Assembly (NCBI RefSeq): GCF_019097595.1
Contig: NC_080732.1
Location: 5,258,854-5,322,853 of the forward strand
DNA: 64,000 nucleotides
Reading direction: 5' to 3'
Source: Hemibagrus wyckioides
Taxonomy: Eukaryota > Chordata > Actinopteri > Siluriformes > Bagridae
Positions 32,476-50,293 of the stretch are shown piece after piece (within the stretch, counting starts at the first letter, position 1; every line of letters begins with the position of its first letter). The position numbers were made by a program, and so were the translations under genes. The notes under the pieces were generated by a model. The model had not been told where the DNA came from. It saw only the letters and a list, made by a program, of their open reading frames with translations, and searched no databases.

Positions 32476-33429
32476 TCTGTATCAGCGTCTGTGTTCATAT
32501 CAGAAGATGGAGTTAAAACCTGAAGTAGGTGTTGGCAGTTTGTTTTTTTGTTTTTTTTGCCAGATGTTTGTAATGACAAAGTCCATTTTGGCTTTTGCTG
32601 GATTTTCAATGAACTCGTGAGGAAAGTGAAGTCCAGTGTGAGCTACTAGTGTTTGTGTAGCTACTCTGATTGTGTGGTCAAATTAAAGTAGAACTCAAGC
32701 TGCATCAGATCACACTGTGGATCAATAGAGATAATGTTAAGGGAGTTTCTTCTAACAGGCTCATTAGACTGCAGTGATAAAGGAGAGAATGGAAGAAGTG
32801 ATTTCAGGCTAGAACACAGAATGGACAAGCCTGCTAAATACGCAAACCGGTTGCTAACTTCAAGGTCGTGGCCTCCACTGTTTTTTTTTTTTTCCTGAAT
32901 TCCTCTAAAGGCCTCTGAGTTCCTGTTTTTAATTAAGACCAATCCACAAATCAATTTTCCCAGCCATAGATTTACATAGTCATACATCATTGAATTCAGT
33001 ACAGTTAATGATTTGAAAACTCCCTGGGTTATATAATTTGCGATTGATCAGATGATGTACTGTTCTCTGAGTGTGGCCTTCGTTCTCATTTGAGAGGTCC
33101 ATAATATGATGGGAGATGAGTTTCGATCTACAATTCTGTTCTACAAGGAAAACCCGGCACCCTTATTCTATTTTCTCCCTCAATTTATTCTAATAAAAAT
33201 ACCCAGATGATGAAGATTGATTGGCACAGCATGAACTCACATTGAGAAGAGAGGAAACAGGAATAGAGCCTGGAGAGTAATAAGGCCAATCGATACATCG
33301 TAGCATGGACACCCCGGCTCTCCCTGCATCAGGAACACAGACCTCTGTGTGTGTTTATACTGTGTGGATGTTATGGATCGAGACTTCAGATCGAATCTTG
33401 TTGAAGGGGTCTGTGTACTTTCGTGACAC

Positions 33430-33840
33430 TCAAGGCTATGTCTCCAGGAGCTTAATGCCCTCTAGTAGAGCCAGACTCAGAGACCAGATAAACGGTGATC
33501 CTATGAACCCCTATGGAAGCTACCTTGTCTGGATTAGGGTAACTGGGACCCAAACGTGGAGCTAGGTCAGCATGTGGTGACTAGACTATAGTCATGACCT
33601 GGTCAAAGTGTCAAAGTGAGACCATATTGTGGGGCAGGTGCAGTGCCAGTCAGGCGGCAGGTACATGATGGATGGTCTTACAGGAACAAGACCTTTGGAA
33701 AATGTCTGGCAGGGAATGAGAATTAGTGTGGCAGATGGAATGAATTTTACTAGATATTTTTTCCATTGGATCCATCATTGGAACTTCATCACTGGAGTAG
33801 TCTCTCTTCTACTCTGGAGTGGGGTGTAGGATAACCAATC
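33430..33840 (+). mobile_element. Possible RTE-like retroposon 5' region, decayed
   Basis: The order of ggagcttaatgccctctagt, an agagaccagataaacg segment, ggagctaggtcagcatgtgg, gcaggtgcagtgccagtc and a closing ggagtagtctctcttctact block resembles the 5' leader of a fish RTE-type LINE from memory. No open frame remains. Moderate to low confidence. Confidence 0.4.
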
Positions 33841-33844
33841 CCAG

Positions 33845-34095
33845 GTTAAAGGCTTCACAGTTGGAGTTTTTCCACCTGGTACTTTTCCAATCTTCAACCA
33901 CACAGTTCTGATGATCAAGTGCCAAGTGTAGCCTCAGATTCCTCTTCTTGATTGGAACAAGAATGAAACCACATGTGGTCTTCTGTTGTTGCATTATGAG
34001 GTGCTTCTGAGTTAGTGTAGACTTCCTGTCAACTCCAGCCAATCTGACCATTCTGCTCTCTCTTATCAAAAGGATTTCCACTAACAAAGTCTTGG
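33845..34095 (-). mobile_element. Tc1-like transposase fragment
   Basis: The minus strand has a 92-codon open stretch in which MVRLAGVDRKSTLTQ and, further on, NRLRLHLALDHQN-like and VVEDWK-like segments match the DNA-binding to catalytic junction of a Tc1-family transposase. The catalytic residues that should follow are absent, and the copy ends within unrelated text. Confidence 0.6.
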
Positions 34096-34677
34096 TCAGA
34101 CCACACCTTAATTATTAAAAGCAATTCTTGAAGACTGTCAAACACCACAATCCAATAAGATAAAGTCTTAGAGGCAAAACTCAAGAAAAATAAAGAACAA
34201 ATCTCAAAGCACTTTCATTTTTGAGTGCTTCTACCATTTTTTTTTCTATTGAGCTCTTGACTGGAGGATGATGACCTTGCATTTATTTTTTTCCACTATA
34301 CAAACCAGTTTTCATTTTTTTCAGTATCTTCTGGGAATATAAGGCCTGCAGTTTGAATATAAAGCTGCATTTTTTTCCCTGAAAAATTGCACTGTCTGCA
34401 TCGGAAGTCTATTACAGTATCTCAGCTTTGGTTACTGTTTTATTCACACTGGAGTTTGTATTGATTTATAGTTAATCATATTAATCCTGTTTCCTTTGCT
34501 GCAGGATGGATAGTAATTAAATATTTATTGGCTATAATAAATAATGCCTTCTGAATGACCTTTCTTGGTCTGTTAACTGCTTAGTGATTGTCCCACTCAC
34601 TGTAGAGTCTTTATATATTATTATGCAACTATATTAAGCGGTAATAAAAGGTAGATAGAAATAAAGTTTTGTTGTAA

Positions 34678-34878
<201 letters not shown>

Positions 34879-35173
34879 TGAGTGGTGATATACTGCTTAA
34901 CAGAATCAGATCATCTACTTAGATGTTAATCCACAATAGATGGTCACAGTTCTAGCTTTCATCCAGATATTTAGCAATATACACAACCATGGGGGTAATT
35001 TATGAATCTTTGAGTGAAGTTTAGTGCATAGATGCTTTTGTAAAAGAAATTCATGCTTGGTCTACAAAGGTTCTGGTAAATGTTTGTTATTTTCTTCGGC
35101 ATGTAGAAAGCATGTTCGCTGCACAGATGATTTAAATTTAGTGCTGCACACAATACTCGAAAGGCAAAGTCCA

Positions 35174-35418
35174 TAGTGATGTTGTTGATCTTTCGGCTGC
35201 TCCCTACATGTGCGAGGGGTCGCCACTGCAGACCAACTGGTCCACACAACAACTTCACACAGGTTTTTACACCGGATGCCCTGCTTCCTGAGGCAACCCT
35301 CCCATTTTTATCTGGGCTTGGGACCAGCACTGCATCCAGTGGGTTTGGGCACTGGCTGGGAATCAAACCCGGGCCTACCACATGGTAGGCGAGAAACCTA
35401 CCACTGAACTACCAGTGC
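35174..35418 (-). mobile_element. tRNA-Gly-headed SINE
   Basis: On the minus strand 35418-35349 folds like a tRNA-Gly: acceptor arms GCACTGG and CCAGTGC, D-arm GTTCAGTGGTAG, T-arm GGTTTGATTCC. The anticodon position reads ACC instead of GCC and the anticodon stem has mismatches, so it is not a working tRNA. The SINE body follows down to about 35174. A second copy is at 61916-62147. Confidence 0.75.
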
Positions 35419-35578
35419 GATAAAATATTAAAATAATGACTGGACAGCAAAAGAGCTCCTCCTAAACATGGCATCTGCTTAATATTTCACTATTACAGAG
35501 AATCTGCAAAGCAAAGATTAACTTTAACTCCTTTTATAGGGGGCCATCTCTTATGTCCTAATGAATAATAATAATAAT

Positions 35579-37258
35579 ATTCAATTCAATTCAATTTTAT
35601 TTGTATAGCGCTTTTAACAAAGAGCATTGTCTCAAAGCAGCTTTACATGAGAAACAACATAAGAAAACAACAAACATATAAACAGACAAACAGTCCTAGA
35701 TGTTATCCCAAGTGAGCAAGCCTGAGGTGACTGAGGCGACTGTGGCAAGGAAAAACTCCCTTAGATGGTATGAGGAGGAGGAAGAAACCTTGAGAAGAAC
35801 CAGACTCAAAAAGGAACCCATCCTCATTTGGGTGACAATTGAGTGATGCCGATACCTGCATGTGTAGAATGTTATGTAAATCAATGAGGAGGTTGTTGTC
35901 ATCCACAGCACTGCTTTGAATACCCCAATCCTCACAAAGCAGAACCCGGCTGGAGCTGGTCCATCTCCGGATGCCACTGGAGCCGGCACAGTCTCTGTAT
36001 GTCTCGGGATGGGTAGAAGAAGGGAAACAATGGAACAGAATTAGCATAGCTGCTGTTCATAATATTAGCAGCACTAGATGATAATGTGCATTTAATCAGA
36101 TGTACTGGAGCACAAGGTTATAGGATGTGTTAAATGTATGCCAGGCTAAAGAGATAGGTGTTTAGTCTGTGTTTAAACTGGGAGATTGTGTCTGAGCCCC
36201 GAACACATTCAGGAAGGCTATTCCAAAGTTTAGGAGCTAAATACGAAAACGCTCTACCCCCTTTTGTGGACTTTAATATTCTGGGAACTACTAGAAGTCC
36301 GGAATTTTGTGATGTTAAAGAGCATGGTGGATTGTAACGTGTTAGAAGACTGGCTAGATACGTGGGAGCTAAACCATTTAGAGCCTTGAACGTAAATAGT
36401 GCTAGTTTATATTCAATTCTAAGTTTAACAGGTAGCCAGTGCAGGGATGATAATATTGGGGTTATATGATCATATTTTCTTGACCTGGTAAGAACTCTGG
36501 CGGCTGCATTCTGGACTAACTGTAGCTTGTTTATTGAAGATGCGGGACAACCACCTAGTAATGCATTACAATAGTCCAGTCTGGAGGTCATGAATGCATG
36601 AACTAGTTTTTCTGCATCAGATACAGATAAAATGTTCCTAAGCTTGGCAATATTTCTAAGATGGAAGAAGGCTGTTTTTGTAATATTGGAAATATGATTT
36701 TCAAAGGATAAGTTTCTGTCTAATATTATGCCCAGGTCTTTCACTGTTGAGCTAGTGGTAATAGTACATCCTTCTAAATGCAAGCTGAATTGCGAGAGCT
36801 TCTGTGTGCTGGTTTTTGGACCAATAAGTAATATCTCTCTCATCAGAATTTAGTAATAGAAAATTATCTTTAATATCTTTAACACACTCAGTTAGTCTAG
36901 ACAAATTAGATATTTCATCTGGTTTTGATGAGATATATAACTGGGTATCATCAGCATAACAATGGAAACTAATCCCATGCCTTCTAATGATGTTACCCAA
37001 TGGAAGCATGTATACCAAGAAAAGCAGAGGTCCTAAAACTGACCCTTGTGGGACCCCGTATTTCACTGGCACTACACTGGACAGTTCTCCATTTAAATCT
37101 ACAAAGTGGTATCGATCAGACAGGTAGGATCTAAACCATGTTAATGCCTGTCCCTGCATACCTACAGTATGTGATTTTGTAAGCAATCTATGAGAATGTT
37201 ATGATCTATAGTGTCGAATGCAGCACCTAGATCAAGCAGGACTAAAATCCAGATGCAG
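35579..37258 (-). mobile_element. 5'-truncated L2-like non-LTR retroposon
   Basis: The minus strand encodes reverse transcriptase pieces: AFDTIDHN near 37199-37222, then a 144-codon frame with [14 protein letters not shown] and the catalytic CYADDTQLY (near 36943-36965), then a 237-codon frame (36130-36843) with the thumb region (SRLDYCNALL, LHWLPV, LAPKLWNSLP). A frameshift near 36843 separates the two frames. The 3' UTR ends at an attgaattgaattg-type tail (35579-35600). It is relatively well preserved but not functional. Confidence 0.85.
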
Positions 37259-37276
37259 CCTTAATCGAGATGCAGC

Positions 37277-37289
37277 CTTGTACTTGTTA

Positions 37290-37348
<59 letters not shown>

Positions 37349-37484
37349 AGCAATAAATAAACAAATACAATAATTTGAAATGATTATTTAAATATATTAT
37401 ATAATATATAATATAATAATTATAATATTATTTAATATATATCATTAAATTAAAGGATATTTAAATAAAACATACATTATAATT

Positions 37485-37537
<53 letters not shown>

Positions 37538-37538
37538 T
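37277..37538. repeat. ATT run and AAT run around an AT-rich core
   Basis: (TTA)n at 37277-37347 and (AAT)n at 37491-37538 are inverted relative to each other, separated by about 145 bp of AT-rich sequence. They lie directly at the 5' end of the L2-like element. Confidence 0.9.
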
Positions 37539-38659
37539 GATTCTTAATATTATTATCTCATACATAAAATGAAGCTTAACATGTTTCACGTATCAGTGCA
37601 CAAAAAGAAAAAAATAAATAAATAAATAAATAACAAAATTTAGAAAAGTAAAGTCTAAAATGATCAAATAATGAATAGTTGATTCATTTAATTTCATTAG
37701 TCTTAATTTGCAGAACTTGTTTTGGATTTCTTTCTTTCAAGTCATTAACCTGAAAAGAAACAAATGTCATTGCATTTGTGTGTGCAGTTGAACTAAATAT
37801 GTGATTTTGCACCTAACGGCTTAAACATATAATCCTTATACACGCATTCCCACAAAAACTCCGAAGCTCTCAAAGCAAACAAATGCTTTTTCTGAGCTTA
37901 CTGGATTTTCATGAATACCAAATTCCTTGTGCAAATGCCCTGAGAATGATTTATGAATAAATTTGTTTGTATGCAGCTTGATAAATGAGGTCCATTGATT
38001 GTAATAGAGTCCCAAATTTCCTTCCCAGGCTTGTGAATCCTCCAGATAGCAGGTGTGTGTGTGGTGTGTGTGTGTGTTTATACACAGGTGTACATCTGAA
38101 AGTGTAAATAAGGTATGCAGCAAATGAAACAGTCACTAGAATGACTTTTGTTTTTTTCTTTATTTTACACACACCACTAATGTAACCACTAAAGAAACGA
38201 TTTTATTTCTCACTTTATCAAAACGATGATAACATAAAATAAAAGTGTGTCTCAGTATAATAGCAAGCATGTACACTGGAGCAGAGAGCGAGCTAGCGAG
38301 CGAGCGAGTTATCTACTGAGATTTTGCTCGAGAGAGCCCACCAGCTGGTACTCAGCAGGAGTGTGAGTAGATTGGACTCATGAAATGTATAAAAGCCTCA
38401 CACAATGCTGTAATATGGCCTTCCTGATTTTAATAATGTGTTTGTTTTGGGGGCAGCACACATGCTGGGAAGTTCTATTATCTTCACTGAAGATGTGAAA
38501 TTGTCACCTATTTCATATAACGCCTATAATTTATATTCAGCTTATACTCATGTAGTTAAAATGAAAACAAAATAATGGTGTAGACAATTTTTTATTTGTT
38601 TTTTGTTTTTTACAGAATTCTTTTATTATTTTGGTTTGCTTTGCTTATTTCTGTTTAAG

Positions 38660-39866
<1,207 letters not shown>

Positions 39867-40230
39867 GACTCCTGGATGTTCAAAGACAATAAACTGTAAA
39901 TGGATAAAAATGTCATTGAAAAACTTTCGACACTCGCGCAATATTACTACTAATAATAATAATACTATAAAATGTGGCTTCGTATTGCACTTCATCACAC
40001 CTTCCTGTCATTGATTATTTTCCTCTCCGCACTTCCCCAAGTGGTTTATCCATTATCCACTTTATCACATCTGTACGTTTATTACCTAACAAGGAAGAAG
40101 TAATAAGATTCCATTATAACACAAACAGAAGGTTATTGATTTCCTTGATTTAAGGAAATCTCTTTAATCGGTAGAGATCTGAAGCACAGCTGAAGCAAAA
40201 TCCTGGATCAACTGGATGATTTTAATGGGT

Positions 40231-40252
40231 TTTTTTTTTTTTTTTTTTTTTT
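40231..40252 (+). repeat. Poly-T run
   Basis: 22 T in a row, about 90 bp before the L2-like scrap at 40340-40432. Confidence 0.95.
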
Positions 40253-40339
40253 AGTTCTTAGTGTATTGTAAAGACCACGGAAAGCCAAGAATAAAGAGTA
40301 CAAATGATGATAAATAAAGACATTAGACTGTAAAGCTGG

Positions 40340-40432
40340 GTGTAGATTTAGAGCCCTAATGAGCAAGCCAGAGGCGACAGTGGTGAGAAAAAACAGAGTC
40401 AAACAAGGAACGCTTGTGGGTGAAAGTGAATA
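40340..40432 (-). mobile_element. L2-like 3' UTR scrap
   Basis: Short match to 2960-3045 and 35712-35820: aatgagcaagccagaggcg and gtcaaacaaggaacg. Confidence 0.5.
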
Positions 40433-40689
40433 GTTATAAAAAGGATTATAAATCATTACAGTAGAAAGGTGTAGAATGGAAGAGTAAAGCTGAACAGGAA
40501 TAATTGTGCTAGGATGTTCGAAAACGTCTAAGCAATTTGGGAATAAATGAAGAATAGATGTTATGATTGCAGCAGCAGGTTTAGGTATAAAATATACAGT
40601 AACCAGGTGAAATCAAGACTATCTACATCAGCAGAAAGTGAGGCACAAGTGCAGAAGATCCAAGTAGACATTAGCAGCAAGCATTAGCG

Positions 40690-40870
40690 TCAGGGATGGT
40701 GGTAGCTCAACTGGTTAAGGCTCTGCGTCATTGCCTGGAAGATCAGGGTTCAAGCCCCATTACGGCTAAATGCAGTCAAATACATTCGTCTTTTGTGAAT
40801 ACTTATTGGGAGATTGGCTCATCGTCAACATTTTACATTTACGATTTTTGGAAGAAGCCCATCTCTACAG
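40690..40870 (+). mobile_element. tRNA-headed SINE piece
   Basis: Head ggtggtagctcaactggtta with B-box-like gggttcaagcccc. The body is short and not matched to the other SINEs with certainty. Confidence 0.5.
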
Positions 40871-41008
40871 CGACTTAAGTCTCGATCTGTGAAGACAGAT
40901 ACTGGGAGGAAATCCAGCAATAAAAGCACAATTTATCCATTCATTTAATTTAGAACAAGTGCAGGTTGAGGTATTTCAGCAATGTTGTTCTTAGCCGTTC
41001 AGTCATCT

Positions 41009-41238
41009 AGTGGGTGGTGCTAGCTCAAGTGGTTGTTGATCAGAAGATCGAGGCTCAAGCACCAGCACCACCAAGCTACCCTTGAGCAAGGCCCACCAAC
41101 CTCCTCTTGCTCCAGGGGCGCTGCATCATGGCTGACCCTGCGCTCTGACCCTAAATCTCCAAGGATGGAATATGCAAAGAAAGAATATCGCTCTGCAGTA
41201 ATGTATATGTATAAATAAAGTCTACTTTAAAAAAAAAT
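41009..41238 (+). mobile_element. SINE, family with aataaag...tact tail, copy 1
   Basis: Head ggtgctagctcaagtggttg, body cttgagcaaggcccaccaac, gctgcatcatggctgaccct and tail aaataaagtctactttaaaa. Copies 2 and 3 are at 52814-52985 (+) and 59181-59395 (-). Confidence 0.75.
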
Positions 41239-41664
41239 CAGGCAGGTCCAGCGTGTGAAAGGAGTCACAGCAATAGCATTGTGTCAAAAAAATACTTGAA
41301 AAATTACCATATACTTTGTTACTTGTACTTCCGTACATGTGTGTACTTTACTCATGTGTTATTAATATGTAATAATTGAACTCAAATACTCAAATATTAC
41401 TATATTATTATAAGACAAAAATAAATCTCAAAAAATATTTTTTTAATTCAAATTAATTCATTTTAGCCATCAAAATTATTTTGTGACTTATAAAACACTA
41501 AATGCTGCAATTCTTTTCTTGAAAAAATAATGAAAGAAATTCATTTGCCTCCCGTGAAATATTGGGTTTTCCATCAAAAATTCACAATTATTATCAAATC
41601 ATCAATCAAAGCAAAGGACAATTTGTGATTTTAATTGGAATGAACAGTAACAAAATATAGCTGA

Positions 41665-41820
41665 TGTAGAAAACTAGCTAGCTGATTTAACAAACTAAAG
41701 TACTCGCCAGCTAGTGTTCTACATATGAAATTGTTATTAAATAGTTACCTTGTTAAATTAGCTAGCTAGTTAACATTAGTACATTAGTTCAACTAGCTAG
41801 CTAGTTGCATTTTGTTTTGT
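41665..41820 (+). repeat. Second AACTAGCTAGTT-rich tract
   Basis: aaactagctagctgattt, ccagctagtg, aattagctagctagttaac and caactagctagctagttgc. Probably related to 11060-11710. Confidence 0.6.
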
Positions 41821-42174
41821 TTTTATTGCTAATGTGTCTTAGCATTCTTTACAGTTATTAAACATTAGCTAACCCACAAGGCAAAGTCTAGGTTTGGGTG
41901 AGTTTTCTTTATACCTGACTGTTTTGTGAACTAACCAGTCATACAGGGCAGGATTGATGAAATTGCAGTCACTACTTTATGTTTAACTGTAAATATTTTT
42001 GACTTGAGTAGATATTTGCCTCCACCCTTCCAGTTTTGACCCAGATTCTGACTCAGTATGTGTACATTTTTCCCCCACACCTCACAGTCAGGCATCTCTC
42101 TTTACTTTTATTTATCCTTGACATATCATTTGTCTGAGTCCTAAATGCTATGTAAATAAAAGCTTGTTGTTATT

Positions 42175-42232
42175 CTAGGTACTAATAAAGAACCTGCACC
42201 TTTTGCTCACAGTAGACAAAAAGTCCACCAAT
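42175..42232 (+). repeat. Short direct repeat before an exon, copy 1
   Basis: ctaggtactaataaagaacc followed by a cagtagacaaaaagtccac-like text. The partner is at 44371-44425, on the other side of the 42281-42408 exon. Confidence 0.85.
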
Positions 42233-42280
42233 GTGTTTCATTCACTGTGAATTTGTACTAGATATTATGGCTGTTTGCAG

Positions 42281-42408
42281 GAGAGAGGATTCAGGGCTTC
42301 TGGTATATAAGGATCACTTACCCGTGAGCGAGGTAGCTGTAGGCGACACAAATCGACCCGGATCAGAGGCCAAGCTCACAGTGGGACCTCTGCACTGTCA
42401 CGGAGACC
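42281..42408 (+). CDS. cntnap2: cntnap2 exon: fibrinogen-like to laminin-G 3 junction
   Basis: The acceptor is ctgtttgcag and the donor is gtgagt. It completes the tryptophan codon, then reads [35 protein letters not shown] and PLHCHGD. KDHLPV and GDTxRxGSEAKLxVGPLxC are Caspr2 signatures as remembered from the mammalian protein. It ends on the first base of an arginine codon. The length is 128 bp. Confidence 0.95.
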
Positions 42409-46071
<3,663 letters not shown>

Positions 46072-46467
46072 TAATTTTTCAAACTCACTCATCCTGCCTC
46101 TTCTGTCCTGCAGTGTGTGAAAGATAGATCGAGACCTTGGCCTGACCCTTATCTTCTCATCTAAACACATCCATGCTGCTGTAAAATGGCAATTATTTTC
46201 ATTCACATCAATCATATTGTCTTTCCTGGCAGTCTATCCTTATGATTAGGGCTCCGATATATAATATACAGTATAAAGCAGTTTTGTGCACAGCGCCATG
46301 TGGTGCAGTAGTATTGATTCACCTCAGGTTAAAGAAAACATAACTGCAAATATATTTTGGCAAAATGACATGAGGGTTTTTGTAAATTGTAAACATCGTA
46401 AATTCGTATCGCAAAGAGCAGGACGTCGATAGTCATGATGTTGAGGTTAACGGACAGAGAACGGGAA

Positions 46468-46645
46468 ATGTGGTAGCTTAGTGGTCAAGGTGTTGGACTA
46501 GTGATCAGAAGCTTGTGAGTATGAATCCCAGGTCTTTCAATCTGCCCCTGAGCAAGGCCTTTAACCATCAATCGCTCAGTTTTATAAAATGAGATAAATG
46601 TAAGTAAGTAATGATGAGGTCGTCTGCCAAATGTCGTAAATGTAT
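46468..46645 (+). mobile_element. tRNA-headed SINE, same family as 14507-14674
   Basis: Head tgtggtagcttagtggtcaa, B-box-like gagtatgaatccc, then gcccctgagcaaggccttta and ataaaatgagataaatgtaa. Confidence 0.7.
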
Positions 46646-46926
46646 AGCTGCTGAATCATGGGCTTTATATGACGTCAGTTAAAAAGACCTAATTTGATAT
46701 ATTTTCATATTTATTGTATTTTTTTATTAGCTTACATTAAATGCAAAGTCATTCAATAAAAAGTGCCATGTTTTTACTAAATCAGTGCATTAGCATCTTT
46801 TAACAGACAGAGAAAATCACGGAAATGCTTTTTAACATGCTTTCATATGCTGGAATTTTACTTTTTATACATGCAAAAGAGAAACCTGTCAACATGTCAC
46901 TGTACAAAGGGTTTTTACCAGGCCTC

Positions 46927-46979
46927 CACACATACACACACACACACACACACACGCACACACACACACACACACACAC
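46927..46979 (+). repeat. CA dinucleotide run
   Basis: About 25 CA copies with two interruptions. Confidence 0.95.
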
Positions 46980-48339
46980 GTGAGGGTTTGCTTTTGAATG
47001 TTCATCTATAACACTTTGAGTTCTACCTCCAGCACAACACACAATCCAATTTATAGCCAGCATGACCCTTTTAGAAATGATGAGTAATCTGGACCAGCTC
47101 CAGGGCTATGCATGAGATTAAGAGTGTGTGTGTGTGTGCTTGTCTGCGTGTGTGTGTGTAGGAGGGACCTTTCTGGAGGCAGGAGATCAGTTTTGAAATT
47201 GAAGCACTCCAGCATTTTTCGGTCTCCATTACAGCTCATCAATTCCGACCCACTCTCTTTTAATCCGACCTCCTGATTTAAGTTTTTTCCAAAGTTACTG
47301 TCCTAAACTGAGAGTGAAATCCCCTGATGATGTGAAATAAAGCTCCTGTTAAAATAAATGTAAAAAATAAAAGGATTACAGTGCTGGAGAAGTTATCCTG
47401 AGTTTACTGTGTGTAGGTCTGAGATCAAGTCTTCAGTCATCCCCAGTGTTTGAGCATTTACATAGCTGGAGTGTTTTCCAAAATAAAGGTGTGATGTTCT
47501 TTACAGGTTCCACAAGATTTAATGTCTAAGTCTAACATTCCTTTCCATTTTTTAAAGCAATCGCCTATTTTCTCGTCCCTCTGGCGAACAGTCTTCTCAG
47601 GCTATTAACTCCAAATACACAGTAGTTGCTTAAAGGCCTCGTGATCAATTTAATGAGCTTTTTTTCCTCTCGTATAACTTTGTTTTCCATGAGTTAGAGA
47701 ATGTCACTGAGGTCAGCCGTGAACTAGAAACCATTCATCCACAGCTGTCATTTTCACAAAGCATGCTTAGTATTTTTAACTCCATCATGCTTTTACACTG
47801 AGCTTTTTTTCTGCAAGTGTGACATTGCTAATGCAGCTACAATGGAAAGGAATCGAGCTTGTGATAGTTTGCATTATGTGAATGAGAGATCCAGAGGAGA
47901 AGTAGAGACAGTAAAGGTTGGACTCAGATGGAGTTCAGCTACACGATTTGAGTTATCAGAGACCGGACAGTCTATTAGATGATATCAGAGGACGATAACA
48001 CCAACCAGGGTATTAAAGCAGTTTCACCTTCTCATCGATGCTGAAAATGATCAAACTTTAAAATGCCCTTTTCCTAAATCATCTTTTGTTTTCTTCAGTG
48101 CTCTTAGTCTACTACATACTGGTTCTGGACTTCCTGATTTTACTTCCTGGTTCCGAGAATATGTGTCTTTGTGAACTCTCGCCAATCCTAGAGATCTGAC
48201 TTTTTGCCTTTTCTATTACTACTATACTTTTATTCCCTGAATCTTGATTTTATGTCTCAGAATTTTTATTTAAATTTAGTTTTGCTGTTAAGTTCATAAA
48301 CCCCAGCACAGGGATCAATACTCGAACTCCTATACCTCC

Positions 48340-48397
<58 letters not shown>

Positions 48398-48402
48398 TTC
48401 CC

Positions 48403-48461
<59 letters not shown>

Positions 48462-48529
48462 GTCTGTCTATCTATCTGTCTGTCTGTCTGTCTCTCTCTC
48501 TATCCTCTATCTCTCTCTCTCTCTTCCCC

Positions 48530-48608
<79 letters not shown>

Positions 48609-48613
48609 GTCTG

Positions 48614-48676
<63 letters not shown>

Positions 48677-48698
48677 ATCCTCTATCTCTCTCTGTCTC

Positions 48699-48765
<67 letters not shown>

Positions 48766-48782
48766 GTCTGTCTGTCTATCTA

Positions 48783-48817
<35 letters not shown>

Positions 48818-48847
48818 ATCCTCTATCTCTCTCTGTCTCTCTTCCCC

Positions 48848-48928
<81 letters not shown>
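48340..48928 (+). repeat. Pyrimidine-rich array D (TCTA, TCTG, TCTC)
   Basis: A CT run followed by four cycles of a TCTA block, a TCTG block and a CT-rich linker containing tctatcctctatctctctc. Complementary in style to array B, with GATA and GACA on the opposite strand. Confidence 0.95.
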
Positions 48929-49140
48929 AGTACTATAGTTTCTATAGTAACAAATCATTCACAGAAATCCACATGATAGATAAGCAAATAAAATAAATAA
49001 TCACTGATCATGAAGTTTTCTATAATGCTAAACATTTATGAATTGATTCTTTACTGTCAGCACTTTAGAACAGTCACTACATTTCCCACATTTTCCCACT
49101 TTTATATTTAAGACCTTTATGCTCAGTCTGACTATTGTGC

Positions 49141-49160
49141 AAAAAAAAAAAAAAAAAAAA
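49141..49160 (+). repeat. Poly-A run
   Basis: About 20 A in a row. No element body was recognised beside it. Confidence 0.9.
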
Positions 49161-50087
49161 GCTTTCCTATGAAGAAAAACAGTGATGCTATCAACAAACG
49201 AAGCATGGAACAAAGGACATACTTTTACCATAAAGAAATATTCCATCAAGGCAACAATTACATTACAACGACAGCTATATTGTAGATAATTTATTGAAAA
49301 TTATCATTAAATCATGATCTATTTTGGTGTATATTTAAGGATCTGTTCTACATTTATCCTGAACCAGTGAAATTTTGTTCAAATTGAGTCTTTTTTGGGG
49401 TATTTGTCTAGTCCTAAATGCAGTGAATGAAGTGAACTACACTTACTCTGCACTCTAAGCCCTGACCACTTTACTTATTTCACTTCTAGTACACCTAATG
49501 CATATCAGCTGCTCTTCTTCTGCTTCGTCTTTCCCTCCTTGTCTCTCTTCTCCTTCTGTGTGCACAGACCCACCGAGCTCAGTCACACCATGTGACATTT
49601 CTGTTTACACAGTTACAAATGGCTAACCAGTGCCCCCTACATGCAGCAGCTGGAGGTTGTAAAGGGAACACGTGGCGGTGAGAAAGAAAGGTTTCTGAGG
49701 GTTTCTGGACCAGACACCGTGATAGTGGATCTGTAATGTGAAGCATGTGCAGGGCCAAACTTGGGGTTGTTTTGAATTTCTGGAAAGAAACTGTTCAAAC
49801 ATTGTTGATTTTCCACTTACTACAGCTGACATTCACTTTTCCATGTCCCTCATTCACTCTCAATGACCATGATGACCAAATCTCCAGTGGGACAATTAAT
49901 TTCTCTTTGGAATTTTCAGTTGCTGTCAGTGTTACTACTTTCATAACACATGAGATTCAGACAGTGATCAAACACTTTATACAGCATAAGCATATAGAAT
50001 AGATGACTGGTGTCAGTGTTATTCAAGAGATCTTATATTTCAGAGGGAAAAAATGCAAAAGGCAGCTTAGCTTTCTTCATATTGCTC

Positions 50088-50293
50088 TTGAGGTTCTCTC
50101 TGTGCTTTGAGGGTTTCCTCTGGGTGTTCAGGTTTCCTCTAACAGTCCAAAGACATGTATTGTAGGCTGATTGGCATCTCTAAATTCTCTGTAGTGTGTG
50201 ATCGCACCTTACGATACACTCCAGGTTCCACATAACCCTCTATTGGATACCGTAAGTGGTACAGAATATGGATGGATGGATGGATGGATGGAT
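50088..50293 (+). mobile_element. SINE-like dispersed fish repeat, GGAT tail
   Basis: Same family as 29150-29470: gaggttctctctgtgctttg, gtccaaagacatgtattg, ggctgattggcatctct, ending in a (GGAT)n tail. Confidence 0.65.

Noticed and set aside
35349..35418. Possible functional tRNA-Gly gene.
   Set aside because: Anticodon stem mismatches, an unusual ACC anticodon and an attached SINE body show that it is a retroposon head.
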